From Pipra filicauda (Eukaryota > Chordata > Aves > Passeriformes > Pipridae): DNA of 64,000 nucleotides. The notes beneath the pieces are model-generated. The model was not told the DNA's origin and did not search any database. It was given only the letters and a program-made list of their open reading frames with translations. Where the stretch lies: positions 591,989-655,988 of the forward strand of contig NW_024104525.1 in NCBI RefSeq assembly GCF_003945595.2, read 5' to 3'. Position numbers and translations under genes: made by a program. Of the stretch, positions 49,801-63,559 are shown in pieces. The first letter of the stretch is position 1, and every line of letters starts with the position of its first letter.

Positions 49801-52800
49801 AAAGAATCAGGAGCTTTTTTGGAGGCAAAAAAGCCAGAATAGCATTTTCAAAAATTAAATGCTACTTCTGGACAAGATAGACAATCATCTTTACGGATTA
49901 AATCATATGTCTGAATGCTCCAGGGAAGTATTCTGTAAGAAATGTACTTCTATATCTGTGAAGAAAGATAAAGAATAAAGATGGAATAAAACAATCCAAC
50001 TGGCAAAATCTAAGTCATATTTGTAAGGTAAAAATCTTTTCTAAATTCTCATAATAGCACCTATCACGAAAATATATGACTGAATTGCAAGAGATAATAT
50101 CTAGTTACAGAAGGTATAGCAGAAGTAGTATATTCAGTTACCTTTAAATGTTTATATAGGCTTCACTGCCATAAATACTGTAAGAAGAAACCAAAATCAA
50201 TGTCTGAACCCCACTGAATTTAGAAGGCAAATAAAAGTCCTCTAGCGTTGAGGGCTTAGGACAGCAGAGATGAAGCAATTTAATTTGAGTTTTCTCTAGT
50301 GCCCACGAGAAGCTAAATCAGGAAGAACTTATTTGCATTCTCCTCTGTGGTGAGCTGCAAACATTTGTGATAAGTGATACAAATAATTCTCATCACAACC
50401 TCACACTCTGATTTCATTTTTCACCCTGAACTGTCTTCTCATATGCCAGTTGCATTGGATCAAGGAACACTGACATTGTAATTTTAGATAGTTCCTTTGA
50501 GTGTTTGCAGTAAGGAAATTGTCAACCTTTGCCACCCCAACCTTCTTGGCACTCTGCAAGACCCATAAATATTTGCATCTAAAGGCAATTTCAGGAGAAC
50601 ACAAAAAAAATCATCTAATGGAAGTCATAGTTTAGTCTCTTACAGACTAAAATCTTTACTAATAACCAAAAGCTTTTGAAAACGCAGATTTCTGAATTAA
50701 ATGAACAGTCATTTTATAGAAAAGAAACTATAATGAGAAACCAGTGATCTGTTCTAGACTTAAACTTCATTAAATTACCACAGTTTAATCTCTTTGTAAA
50801 TATCAATGAGAAGAATTACATAAGACTACATGAATATGGTGGTAAACCTGGTGACAGTGAAAAGTTATGAGTGAAACGTGGGCAAAGATATATTCAAAGG
50901 CAAATGATGGAAATGGACCAACTCTAAACTTTATTTAAAAACACAGAGTCATCTTTCTGATCCTTGCTGTATACCTTCTGCTACGTTTGTCCAAGCCTTC
51001 ACTTTACTAAATTCTGCCTACAGTCCTATTTCTATCTCTTTCCATTTTTCTTCACTTTTTTCTTACCATTTTGCATTCATCTGCTAGGTTCTTCTTTCCT
51101 CAGAAATAACTACATATGTTGCTAAACAGAAGGGATAAAGTGGGATTCTCCCAATGAGGCTAGGAAGAAGTAGATAGAAATCTTACAATTCTTGTGAGAA
51201 CAAGAACCTTGTTGACCTGCTTGCACAAGATAAAGATTAAGATGGGGAGGAGTATGCTTATGGAAATAGGCGTAATCCAGTGAATTAATCCTTTAATACA
51301 GTTTTCCTTTAAAATGCTTGACAGCTCCATTTTATTTGATTTTTGGAATATTTTATTCCATACTTTCATATAAATTTTAGAGATTTTCTACATCTTTTGC
51401 AGAGAAAGAGAAGCTGAGACTGCATCTTTGTTGCTGGTAAACAGCTCGAACATCCTGAACTATTGAGAAATAACTGTACAGTGATTATGCAAATCAGATA
51501 AGCTCAACCAACCAGTATGCAGAGAAAAGCATAGCTAAGGAAAAACCTATGCAGGTAGGCATCAATAGCTGTTCAGTGACTCTGTATTCTGATTGGCTTG
51601 AGCATGTCTATTTCTGTGTGTTATTCTTGTATTGGTGAAAAGCTGAGACATACAAGACTGATTCTCAAAATATTTGGAGAATTATCTTGATTACCTAAAG
51701 AATTTGGCTCTTTAAATGCATAAGAGATAAATTTAGCCACCAAATTTAAACTTTTCCATGGACTAGAGTGATGCCTTTTCATTTATTACTGCTTACAGCT
51801 GCAGTTCAATTGAAGAGGTGCACAATTAATAGCACAAAATGTATTTGGAAAAAATTACACCAATTCAAGAGGAAGTTATTGTTCCTGACTACGCTACAAG
51901 GTTTACAAATTTGTTATTTAAATTATTTGAATATACTTTAAGATTAAATTTTCACCTAAGGACTTCTGTAGGATATAAGTTTTACTTCATTTTAACGTCT
52001 TAGATTATTTATTTTATACACTAACTGTTTGAAGCAAGACTGAAATTATCCAAAGAACTCATATACCAAACACTGTGAAATACAGTATCTTCAAAAAGAA
52101 TCTTTGTAATATTTCTAAAATATCAGAAGTTCCCAAATCCCAAAGCAATGCATTGAAACTAAATTCTTGTTAGAAGTAGCAATAAACTTGTAGTTCCACA
52201 CCAGCACTCCCATGCCATTTTACCCTCAATCACATATTTTCAGGCATAGGCCTTTCAGTTTTGAATTCCAGGCCTTCAGAGAGTAAAGTGACCTGCAGTG
52301 AATTTGCCAGCCATGAACTTTGTGCTGATTTGTTAAAATATGAAATATTTCAGATTTTTAATCATACAATAATTATATGCTTTGGCTAGGTCAGCTGCTT
52401 TCTGGCAAGAAGAGAGCTCCACCACTAATATCATTAGCCTTAGGAATATATTAACACCTCATTATTTCCCATTATTATTCATTATTTTAATACTGTCAAA
52501 TACTTAGGGTGGGACTAAGGATCCTTTTCCTGTGGCCTTATGCACAGGGGTTGTAAAAGAGTAGTACTAAGGAAAGGCTATTGTAGGAAAGTTAAAATTA
52601 GCAGTAAAAGTATAACCCAAAAAAACAACAGGGAGTCCTTAAAAAAGCATATTAGGATTCTGAAAAGTTCTGAGTTCCTTGCTAGATGCTATTAATAAAT
52701 TTGTACATAATTACATTAGTTAGGTTGAAATTATCTTTTATTTTTAGAGTTTTTGTTTTGGTTTGGTTTGGTTTTTTTGGCCAACAGCCACAATTGGAAG

Positions 52801-55800
52801 TAGGGGAAGTAGGTAGGGGAAGTGCCCTCAGCTTCCAGAGTGCTGTCCTATGACAACTGAAGAAGGTGAGCAAGCTGAGGTTTTGTTGGCAGTCTTATGA
52901 TCATCAAATACATCAAGTCAGATCGGAGGTGAAGCCAGAAGTCCAGTCAGTTCATTGGTGCTCTTGTGGCCTTGACACAAAGAACTAATTGAAACAGAGT
53001 GTTAGCCCCTTCTGTCTTTCTTGGTCTTGCTCTTCAGAGTAACATATTGATTAAAGCAAAGTTCTCTTTTGTGTCTATGGTGACTGGACACTACTTTATA
53101 GATTTCTATTTTTCCCTCCAAGAAAAGGATATATTTTCTTGCTGAATTGCAGAAATTTAACAGTGTGACGCACAAAATATCACAGCAAAATACAAAATAT
53201 GCATACCTGGTGGTGTTAATTTCTGTGAGTTTTGTATGTGGCTCTGGAGGGGTGCATTATCAGAATGTAAAAAGTTGCAATCACAGCTGCTTTTCCATGG
53301 ATTAATAACATAGATTAACATGTTCTAGAGGATGGAAAATCAGTAGACAGACCATTTAATTTCAATTGATTATGAATTGGAAATGATTCCACATACACCT
53401 TTGGATCTGCTACTAAGATTGTTTAAAATGTCTGGATGTTGTGTTATTTAGTGTAACCACTTTACTATCTTCCATTGACCTATAATAAATTTCCATGGCC
53501 AGCTTGTAACACCTGGCTTTTAACTTTTCACATTGAAGTAGATTATCACAGGCTTACTACTGTACTTTAGCTTTGCTTGTTCTCTTGTACTAAAATTTGG
53601 CAAAGAAAAAGAAGCATAATCTCAAGAAACTTTATAAATTTTTTTATTTAATTCTAAATCACTTCCATTGCAGTGATACAGTCAGTATTTCTCTTGTGCT
53701 AGACATATACTACCAAAAATAATTGCATGTTATAATTTTATGTAAACAAGATTAATTGCTTAGGTGTCTACAAAGGATTTTACTGATTTCCAACCTTATT
53801 TGAATGCATAATCTTGTGATGGTGACATTGTAGATAATTTCTCTCAAAATTATTTGGGTGACCTAAAAGAAAGAAAATCTAAAGCAAGGGAAGCTGTCTG
53901 GTTTATAGCAATCACAATACTGTTTCCTATTAGTACCTGTTCTGGAAAGATGGTAAAAATGCATGGATCACTTCCAGGTGGCAGATGTCTTTCTTCTGAG
54001 GAAAGTAAACCAGAAATTGAAGGATAGTGCATATTAATTGATCATAAAACAGAACTGAGAGTGGCATGAAGCACTAGAATGGCTTCTAGTTTTGCAGAAT
54101 GCACACTCCCTCTAATGTCTTTTGATTTTAAAATCTTCACTAGTGCTCTCCAGTGCATGGAGAAAGTCACTGATGAAAAGACTCCATGGAAATGAGCAGG
54201 TTAATGAAGAAAAATCAATCTATAAATTAATGGATGTGTGAATTTCTGTATTAAATGGAGATTTAGCCAATATAGTCACAACTCTTGCAAGCTATTCCTT
54301 ATCTCTTCAAGTAAATATTTACACAACTGGATAGCAATCTAGATTTTACTGAAAGTTAAAGGCAAGTCAGGTTCTGAATATAGTTATCACTGCCATTTGA
54401 TAAAGCCTAGACAGGGCCTCCCCTGGTCATGGGTGTCTCCCAGCCCTACCTTAGAGGGTTAGGCCTCAGAGAGTCTACTAGCAAGAATAGTCACAAGGAC
54501 TGCACTGTGTTCCAGAGATATTCATTCTCTTCCGGTATGTCAGCTCAAATAAAGACAACTATGTTTGGCCAGAAATATTCCACTCATTACATGTACAGTA
54601 CCTGTCACATAGAAAAGAAGGAGAGGGTCAGATGGTGTTCTGGTATACGAAAGATTGATTTGAACTCCTACTTTTTTTACCTGACTAATTATCAGCTATT
54701 ACATGTCCCATATGCTCTCTTGGTTGAAAGATATTAAGAATTAGGTCTTTCTCAAACTGTCTTATTCAACTTCTTCCAAGTTTTGTACAATATTTAAATT
54801 CACACAAGCAAGAGAAGAGAAAGACTCCATAACCTCGTGAAAACCTGCTGGAATAGACTCAGAGTGCATCTAAACCAGGAAATTAATCAGACTTATAACC
54901 TTCTACCAGTAAAATTATGAACAGTTACAGAACAGTCTAAATCTATGATTTTAAATTTTCTTCTTTTCTGTTACTAGGTAGCCACATCCAAACTATGCAT
55001 TAGGTTGTTCTTCCGTAACTGCCAATGAGTCAGGACATTATTTGAGATTGCTGACTGGCTTAGAACAAAACCAGACCTGAACTCTTATAATTTAATAGGT
55101 ATGGGTGGACAGGTTTGTGTATCTAGGAAGCTACTTACATTTTCTGACAGATGTTTAATTTACTAATAATGAAACAGTCTCATGTTACATTCCATATTTT
55201 AGTGAAGAATAAAGTATGTTGTATTAAGTTTATCTTGTACAAACTAGAAAATGCCTAATTTTTATGTACCTACATTCACTTCTATCCTTCTTTCAAGGAA
55301 ATTATCTAATATGGTAGGTTGGGCTTTGAATTTTTGAACTTCAGAAAGAGACTGGTGCAAAAAAGAAAAAGTAATACCGCACAGGGAAAGAGGCCTTCCC
55401 AGGAAAGAACATGCTTTGGGATTGTGCACAAACAAAACCAGCAAAACCTAATTTTTGAATGGCTGAACACATTCAGGAAGGTCTTGATCTGGATGCCACA
55501 TAGCATCATGCTTCTCAAAGCAAAAAGGGGCAGCAGTGTGACAGTGGGGGTTTAGAGAGTGGCAGTCCCTGTAGAGCAGCCTTGGGGCATAAAAGCCTGT
55601 CACAGTCACCTAGAAGCTCCTGGGAGCTGCAGTTGAAGCTAGGTCTGAACAACCGCTAGACAAGCAGTGCCAGTGTTGTGCTTTTTGGTCAAGACTCCTT
55701 GTGTTTTCAGCTCAAGTGCAGTTTATAACCAGCTTGCACTATGAAGCTGCATGTTACCAACACAATCCTCACTCAAACATTTCTCCCAGAGAGGTTTTTA

Positions 55801-56457
55801 GCACAGTAGCTTCTGCGCTTCACTCACAAGTATTTTTTGCTGTTCACAGTAAAAAATGCAGTACTGTCTTTCCTTATAACACTTTTTCTATGTAGTTATG
55901 GAACACTAAACAGTTTCATTAAGTGACAAAAGGGAATAATAAACCATTGATGTAGATGTGTGGAGTGTTAGCATCTCAAAGTTATTCCACTGAGAATCTG
56001 ACAAAGACTTTCATGTGAAGACTCATTAGATAAGATAATCACTGGTTTAAGAATGAAAGAAAAGGGCAAGATAAAACACATCCAGTCTGATTCTTTGCAG
56101 AGGGCAGACAGAACATATGGCACAAATGAAGAATCATCAGAAATACTTTTTTCTTCATGCACTGAATTAATTTGAAATTTTTGCTAATGGAATGGTGAAC
56201 CTACCTTACTGAAACTCTGGTTTTCATTCAAGGCAACTCATCTTCAACAACCTGCAGAATCTTTCTTATTAGTAGAAACTTTTAAAGAGAGTCATTTTTG
56301 CATTGCTTCATGCTTGATAACACAACATTTTGTATATTTTATCACATATTTATAACAGCGGTAGTTTTTCCTGTTGTCCTTATAACACTGGACTTGAATC
56401 ACATAGCATGGACTCCAATAGTGAACTAAATATACAGTGATGCTGCCAACCAGTTAA
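46832..56457. other. 9.6-kb AT-rich stretch without genes
   Basis: No exon, RNA gene or repeat family is recognisable. Simple sequence: (TTTG)4-5 at 49753-49772, and (GGTTT)n-like at about 52755-52780. More balanced blocks that might be old unrecognised repeats lie near 47240-47470, 54400-54560 (contains AATAAA at about 54548) and 55500-55700 (contains CATAAAAG at about 55589). None shows LTR ends. Confidence 0.5.
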
Positions 56458-56682
56458 CCACATCTGGATGAAGTTCAGGGAGTTGGATTAATGAGGACAT
56501 ACTGTGCAGACGTGGGTCACAATTTTGCAGAGTTCTTATCCTCTAAATGGCTGAAACACTCTAATTTCTGGATACATTTACTCATGCTCATAATATTATT
56601 CCTACCAATAATTATTTTTATGTGTTGTTGTAGAAAATTGTTCAGAAAATGTTTCAGTTTTGAAAAAAAAGTGAGCAAATAA
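56458..56682 (+). other. Small open frame with a membrane segment and Cys cluster, function unknown
   Basis: An open stretch of about 74 codons (first Met at 56491, stop at 56680-56682). The last 45 residues hold one clear hydrophobic segment of about 21 residues (HLLMLIILFLPIIIFM, 56563-56625). Directly after it come three cysteines and a basic tail (CCCRKLFRKCF), and the ending is KKVSK. A Trp-containing stretch (SSKWLKHSNFW) comes just before the membrane segment. This is the arrangement of a single-pass membrane anchor with a short palmitoylated tail, as in retroviral Env transmembrane subunits and some host proteins. AT-rich DNA often gives hydrophobic frames by chance, and I find no heptad repeat or disulfide motif upstream. 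I treat it as unproven. Confidence 0.15.
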
Positions 56683-58847
56683 ACAGCTGAGGGATATACA
56701 ATGAAAATCCCCGTAAGATCTAAGAAGATTTGAGTGAATAATTTGCAAGATGAAAACTAGATGAATGTATAAAATGTGCATCCAAAAGCGTTAATATTGC
56801 AACAAGGAGAACAATGTATTCTTATTGGAATAAAATACACAACTAGTATTTTTAGGTATATATATGTATATATAATTGTTATAAGGAAATATATCGATGA
56901 TAACTAGACACACACCTATTGATGTAGGAATAAATTCATATACTTTACATTAGTTAAGAATTGTTGTATAATGTCTCTGCAGCATCAGCAAACATAAAAG
57001 CAACCCATACAACCTACAGTAGAATTATAGCTTCAACTGCTTGACAGTTCTCATCTTAAGTTCCTTGCTTTTGCCATTATTTTAATTTCAAATGGGTCGA
57101 TCAGGAGAAAATATGGTCTAACCAGATGGTTGTCAGAAATGCGCTTACCACTGTAATGCAACTGAGAGTTAGACAGCAAGCATTTGTGGCTCTGTACAAC
57201 GTAAAATATTCCCACATTAACATGCCAAAAGAAATCAGAGTTGGAGAATATTCTATAGTTGTAATTCACCCTTTACTTTTTACATTTTCGAAATATCAAG
57301 AGCAGGAAAAAAACCTGCTAAGGACTATTGCCAGAACCTGGAACTGACAAAGACACTGAGATGAAACAGACATGGAAGCTTCAGATCATACCTGAACTTT
57401 CCAATTAGCTTTCTAAACAACCTGAAACAATGGATTCTGCTGAATCAAAAGCAGTAAGATTAATTAGATTAAAAATAAGTGAATATTAAGACAAACACCT
57501 GGCAAATTGATGATTTATTTGTAAATGCTTTCTGCCAACAAACTGCAATCTTTTCTTGTGACATTTACAGTGTTATTGTTATTGAGTGATTCAATTATCA
57601 AACAAACAAATCTGAATTTATATGGATTAGCATATTTTGAACTCAGATGAAGTAGTCATGCACACTTGTATAAATTCAGGGAGGAGAAAAAAAAACACAA
57701 AAAAAAGAACAAGAAACTATCATTATTATTTCAAAAGGATATAAGTCCAAATCTATTCAAACAGGACTAACGAGCATACTCTAAAGTCCTCATAGTAAGT
57801 CCCCAATAGATCAGAAGATGCTTGCTTCTATTGTCTTGTCTTAGAAGTGCAAAGGGTGGCTAAGGGAATGGTGAATGTATAATAAACAGGTATTTGTGCA
57901 TGCTACACAGTAAACACTTTTTCACTTGTTACCTTTCTAAATTTTTCTTGTTTGGTGGACCTAGCCACAAGTATTGCTCATATATAGAAAACCTTTTCTA
58001 CCCATTATAATGCTTACAGAGTTACTCAGTGCTTTTCAGTATTTCTGACTAGGCTGGATTTTACAGAAGAGACCGATGAGTGGGAATGATCATGATGGAA
58101 AGGTGAGGATCAGACTTTGAGTAGAAAAAAAGCTTTTGAAAGATAAATGACATTTCAAGATTCTTCTAATAGGGTTTTAACATATAGTTTTGGATATGTA
58201 TGGAAATGAAGGATGTCAGTGATTATGAGTTTCTTTTCCAAATGTCCTTGCAGAGATTTCTTTCTCTTTTCATCCTTCTCTCTACTCTCCTTTGTAGATT
58301 TTTTTCAATGCCAGAAACAACCCTGACGTATTGTTGTGAGTACCATGGCAGAGAGATTCGTGCTGCTTCTAATTCTACTTCACAGAAAGGAAACAGAAAC
58401 CAGGAGAGAGGGTCTAAGAGGTTTCAGGATTTTCTGCTTTGCTCTCTACGGTGTTGAAGGTGACATTGGTAAGGAGAAATGGAGAACACATACAAACACA
58501 AAATCCTTTCCTTCTCCCTCAGCAGAAAGAGCAATGGCCTGAGTACATAGGAGGTGAAGAAGGAAGAGGGTTCAATCTAAGCAGAGTCAATCTTGTGAGC
58601 CAAAGATGAAATAGGTAGCTGCTTGCCTTAAAAAATGGGATACTTTGGTCCTGGTTTGAGTCAGATATACTTATTTCTCATATATCATGACCCCCTTCTC
58701 AGTATCCCTCCTCCCTCACCTTACTATTTATTTCCAAAGCAAGTAAGTCAATGTTACTTACTTATTTCTAAAAGTAGTCTCTTCCCAGAAAATAGCTGTT
58801 ATGCAAGCCTCAGCTAATGTATTTATTAATTATTCTTGTTATCACCA
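56683..58847. other. AT-rich spacer
   Basis: A (TA)n-like tract lies at 56855-56875. No gene or repeat family recognised. The frames at 58200-58542 are composition-driven. Confidence 0.55.
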
Positions 58848-58992
58848 TCTAAGGAGTCTTTCTGCTGTGCCTTCTGCAACTGGACATGCCTGTCTCGTAT
58901 TGGCCTTTTCAGCCACCAACGTGCTTGCAACAAACGTGGGTAGAGCCCTTCCCAAATCTTCGTTCGCGAAGCCCAGCCACGATGATGATGTT
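58848..58992 (+). mobile_element. 3' terminus of an RTE-like LINE: zinc finger end, short 3'-UTR, GAT tail
   Basis: One frame (phase of 58866) reads SKESFCCAFCNWTC, then LSRIGLFSHQRAC, NKRG and a stop at 58941-58943. This is a C2HC zinc finger of the type CxFCxxxCxSRIGLxSHxRxC. The same finger ends the reverse transcriptase protein of the LINE group seen at 27 kb. After the stop, 48 bp of 3'-UTR (AGCCCTTCCCAAATCTTCG, then CGCGAAGCCCAGCCAC) end in GATGATGATG at 58981-58990. Such short 3'-UTRs and short-repeat tails are typical of RTE elements. The frame can be followed upstream only to about 58848, so the copy is strongly 5'-truncated. The CpG-containing TTCGTTCGCGAAG suggests modest age. The longer frame at 58801-59028 is in another phase and not a gene. 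Confidence 0.7.
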
Positions 58993-60804
58993 ATCACTTG
59001 GTTGTTTCTTCTGGTGACAGATTCCTAGAACAATATTCAGTTGTTAGCTTTAGGATACCACTAGTACTTTTTCAGCCTAAATTTCAATCAGTAACATTGG
59101 CAGAAGGAAGGTTCTTCGGTTTGGCTTTATTACTCTGTGTGGAAAGAAATAGTGTACTCAAGGACTTCTTGTGCCTGAAAGTCTTGAAAATATAGAATGA
59201 TTGTGATTTGAGGTTGGAGTTTTTTGGGGGGTTAATTTTTTTTTTCTCACTATTCTAGAGATTCCAGACACAGAGAAACTGGTTACAGAAACTAAGATTT
59301 TAGAGGAAGAAACCCTCTAGAGCAGAATTGTTAAAGCTAGAATTAGGACTGGTGACCAACTGTGTAGAAGCTTAGGATAAAAGTATGGATTCAGTCTGGT
59401 AATAAAGAGCTATATGAAAATTTTTTGAGCATTCCTGCTGTTGGCATGATGAAGAGTGTTTTGCAATTAATGAGGGAACAGTAATATAGAATTTTCACAT
59501 ACTATGAGACCTCGCATACTATCACTCTCCTGGAGATGAGTACAAAGTACTTCTCACTTCTAAGAAAGATGAATGTCATTACCATGACTTGTCTATGGTT
59601 TAGTTTGGCTTTTTATCCTACTTGTGTTTTTCAGCTACAAAATTTATGATTGCCATTTCTATTTCAGTGTACTAAAACCTTTGTACTTGAGCATAATCCC
59701 ATTGTCCTACATGCTTTGATGAGAAAAAGGTGATGCTTTATTTTTAGGTTTTTGCTGACTAAAGGCCAGATTGCCTCTATGAATGAGCCTAGTAATAAGC
59801 AAATTCAAAGTCAATAGTAATGGAAAAATTTGGATCAGAAAGGCATAAAGAGTGGATGGTTACCTAGGTAATGGTTGTAGCATGGAATTTGTTTACCTGT
59901 ATTGTCAGACTGATTGTCAGAGTTTTGAGCTGGGTTATAAGTATTGGATGTGCTCTTGATGATATTAACAATATCAAAGAAGCTATAGTGGAAAGAACTT
60001 TTATTCATTTAATTTTTAAATATTTTCTTGGGAATCAGTTGCATGGCTTATCTTGAGTAAGTGGGAAAATATTTTCAATAAAATAATACTGCATCATGAA
60101 AGAATACCTTGTGGTTCATCTAAGTCTGTTGAACATTTGTACCCTGTAGTTTCTTCCTCTTGCAGATACTTATCTAAAGGGTCTATGTGTGTGCTGGTAG
60201 TTGAAAGTTCCATGTCAGTACCTGCAGTCCATTCTGCCCATTAATTAACTTATAAATAGATAATCTGTCCCACTTCCTCATTTATGGTCTTTTATTTTCC
60301 AGAGATATTACAAAATTCAACTTTTTAACATATTGCCCTCTACAGTGCTTCTATAACCCCTTTCTTATTTTGTAGCCTGTAAGTCTCATGGAACAGAATC
60401 TTTCTGGCTTACCTTTTCTATAGATATCTTTCCAGGTTTGTTGTCATTAACAATTATTAAACATATTTTGAATATCAAAAGTCAATTTCTTACCAGTTTT
60501 TCACTTTTTGGTAATCATTCATACCTGTATAGTGTGAGTATAAGCCACCAGCATAAACTGGAATCATTTTATAACCACTTAACACAGGAATAATTGGCAG
60601 TAAATAGTGCAAGGTCGTGGAAATTTAGGTGATAGACATGCAATTATATTAAAAAAATCAATAAAAGCTCTTCCAAATAACAACCATGGCATAAACAAAA
60701 TAGAACAAAATCAATAAACTTAAAAATACCCTTCATTGTCCTTTCAAGCGCTAAGAAAAAGTCTACATCATCACTTTAATGCCAGAAAATCTGAGCTATA
60801 TTAC
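58993..60804. other. AT-rich spacer
   Basis: No gene or repeat family recognised in 1.8 kb. Short frames near 59.0-60.2 kb are not protein-like. Confidence 0.6.
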
Positions 60805-61141
60805 ACAGAATCACAGAATATGCTGAGTTGGAAGGGACACACAAGAATCATCGAGTCCAACCCTTAGCCCTGCACGGGACCATCCTCAACAGTCACACCA
60901 TGTGCCCAAACACTTCTTGAACTCTGTCAGGCTTGGTGCTGTGACCACTTCCCTGGGGTGCCTGTTCCAGCACCCAACCATCCTCTGGGCGAGGAACCTT
61001 TTTCTAATAGCCAACCTAAACCTCCCCTGACACCACTTCAGGCCATTCCCTTGGGTTCTGTCATTGTTTATCAAAGAGTCTGCCCCTCAAAGGTCTCCCC
61101 TCAGTCTCCTCTTCTCCAGGCTGAACAGGCCAAGTGACCAA
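60805..61141 (-). mobile_element. CR1 LINE 3' part, antisense; same 3' end as the SINE tail
   Basis: The plus strand starts ACAGAATCACAGAATAT and continues CTGAGTTGGAAGGGAC, the complement of a CR1 3' end. On the minus strand a 62-codon frame (60886-61074) holds the ORF2 C-terminus: NGLKWCQGRFRLAIRKRF and HPREVVTAPSLTEFKK. This is a different subfamily from the copies at 28 and 36 kb (CQGRFRL and SLTEFKK instead of LKEGRFRL and LETFK), of the kind called CR1-X or similar. It is 5'-truncated near 61141, after GAACAGGCCAAGTGACCA. The ORF2 end is damaged by a shift (GTWCDC at the end). Confidence 0.88.
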
Positions 61142-63555
61142 CTGAGATGATAGTGATTTCCAGAACTATTTATTAAAAAAAACCCAACTCCTAGTTACTT
61201 TGGACATTAAAACCTAAGCAAAATAACCACAAAATAGAGGTTTATTTCCCAAAACTAAAACTAAGATAGATCATTTCATAAAAAGGGAAAAAAGGGGGGG
61301 ATTTCTATTCTTGTCTGACAGAAAATCAACTGTTTCTATTAGTTTTCTAATTCTCCTATTCAACATATTCAGTAATTATGTAAATATATGTTGTTAAATA
61401 ACTAGTTTTTTCAGGATTTTTTTCACTAAGAACATAATAGAAACAGAAAACTGAAAATATGAGACTGAACGTAAAAAGAATAAATAAAAAATAGGAGAGA
61501 GACATGCAGGTTGCCGTACTAATTCCTGTTCATTCAGTGAGAAACTCTGTTTTGAAGTAGTGTTGAAACTATCAGAGCAAATTTGATATGTGCAGTGAAG
61601 TGCTGCAGAATCTCAAGCATCTGACTTAGAATTTAACTCCAGCCTGTCACATAATGCACCCAAGCAGAGACTGTGGAGAATTTCAACATTAGTTTACTGC
61701 AGTTCGGACAGATGTTCTGGCTTTATCTGTGTCCTAGTGTTCATTGATGAAATTACCCAATTACTCTTTTTTTCCCATAAGCAGGTGAGTGAATCAATGT
61801 ACATAAGATGAAATTTCTGAGATGTGAATATGTGAGGCATTCAATGTCAGGACAGGATACGGAGATGCCAACAGGACACAGTAGTAGAACTCAAGGCATT
61901 GTTTATTTTTGCAGAATAAAATATCTAAAATCTTTGCCAAAAACTATTCTGAGGAAATGCTTAATGTGTTTTACCCGTCTCTGAAAGAAAACTCAGGCAC
62001 CTGTTGTGTAAGCAAAAAAAAAACTGCCTGTTTTTCATGTTAGGACAAAAAAAAAAAAAAAGAAAAAGAAACAGCAAACACCTGAAACAAATAAAAAACC
62101 CTCAACAAATGCCACTTTGTGTCGACATGGGAAATCTGTATATGTGTGAGTGTTCAAGGTATGTCTATGTTCAAGAAGAAGCAGAGGAGTTGAGTGTCTG
62201 TGGACTAGAGAATAGGAAGTTTGAATAGTCATATCAGTTTATGCAAACACTGAAATAAACAGATAGGATGTTTCAAGGAGCTGTGAACGGAAGTGGAAGG
62301 ATCAATAGAGAAGTGAAAGAATAACTGAAAGGGAGTGTTGAGATTAAAGAAGCACACCAAATAACACTAAATTATTATAGTAAAGAAATTGTTGAACAAA
62401 ATGCTAAATGCAAAAATAAAAAAAAGAAAAAAAACTTTAAAAGAACACACACTAGTTTAATTGGTTGGAAAAAAAATCAGAAATAGAGTCAAAATATGTA
62501 ATTAAATGAGACAGTTAGAAATGTGGGACACTGAAGATTGCCTAAGGCAGCAGGGTGTCCAGAGCCAACTTTGACTACAACATTTGAAAATCATTGCAAT
62601 CTGATGTTTGCAAGTGATTTGAGTACAGTAACTTTGAAGGATTTGTTGCTTCCAATTTCTGTGACAGCAGGCTAGTCCTTTGCTGATTTATCAGGAGGTA
62701 CATTTTTTCAGTAGTGTACACAATTTCTGACTACAAAACTTATACAATGTCATTTTCTACTTCCAGAAGTTATAAAATGTTTCAGAATACTTAAGACTTT
62801 AGATGTCTGTATTGAGTGACATACAATTTGTTCCAAATTGATCTGATTACAGAAAGTGAAAGAAGTGGAAACTTGAGCTACCCTTTTTTTCATGCAAAAC
62901 AACAACAAAATTGGTGAATATTGTGCCTTGAAATGCACATCTCAAAGTTGAATTATATTTAGCTAATGACAGATCTAAATTGTAGAAGTCTACATCTGAG
63001 TTAGTCTCATCTCTTTGTAGAGAAATAGACTGCTCTAGGACACAATTAATATAATCAAAAAGTAGCTGGCTAAAACAGATCTGTTGTATTTTATTTATTT
63101 TACAAATGCTATTTTATTTTCACAGGGCCTGAGGTGAAGAGTTCAAGTGATGGTTCGAAGTAAATCCCATACAGACTGTCTGATACAGAACTTCCCTACT
63201 AGATGCCTGATAAAACAGTAGGAACAACAAATGCCTCTTTCCTCCTCACATAAAGGGAAAATACTGATAAGATTTCTTTTTCTCATACTGTCTCTTGACA
63301 AGTGGTATTTGCAAGACATAGCTGCTCACTGTAAGCCAAAACATCTTTTTCTCATGACGGAAAATGATGAGACCAGGTGAAAATGAAAACATGCCACAAC
63401 TGACCAGTTTCTTAGGATTTTGCCTTTCTACCTGACACATCTATGACTTCTATTAATTGATGTGCTGCTTTAAAAGTAAACCTGCAGAAGAAGTGAACCC
63501 AACTCAAGAGAGACTACAAGTCAAAGTTACAATTTACTAAAAAACATTACAATAA
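61142..63555. other. AT-rich spacer
   Basis: A poly-A run (15 A) at 62047-62061 and A-rich tracts at about 62410-62440. No gene or repeat family recognised. Confidence 0.6.
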
Positions 63556-63559
63556 ATGT

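Noticed and set aside
58200..58542. Two overlapping frames of 85 and 68 codons with a leader-like hydrophobic start
   Set aside because: No recognisable mature protein, no repeat or splice support; composition-driven.
58801..59028. 75-codon frame covering the zinc-finger region
   Set aside because: It is in a different phase from the CAFCNWTC finger and reads the LINE end out of frame.
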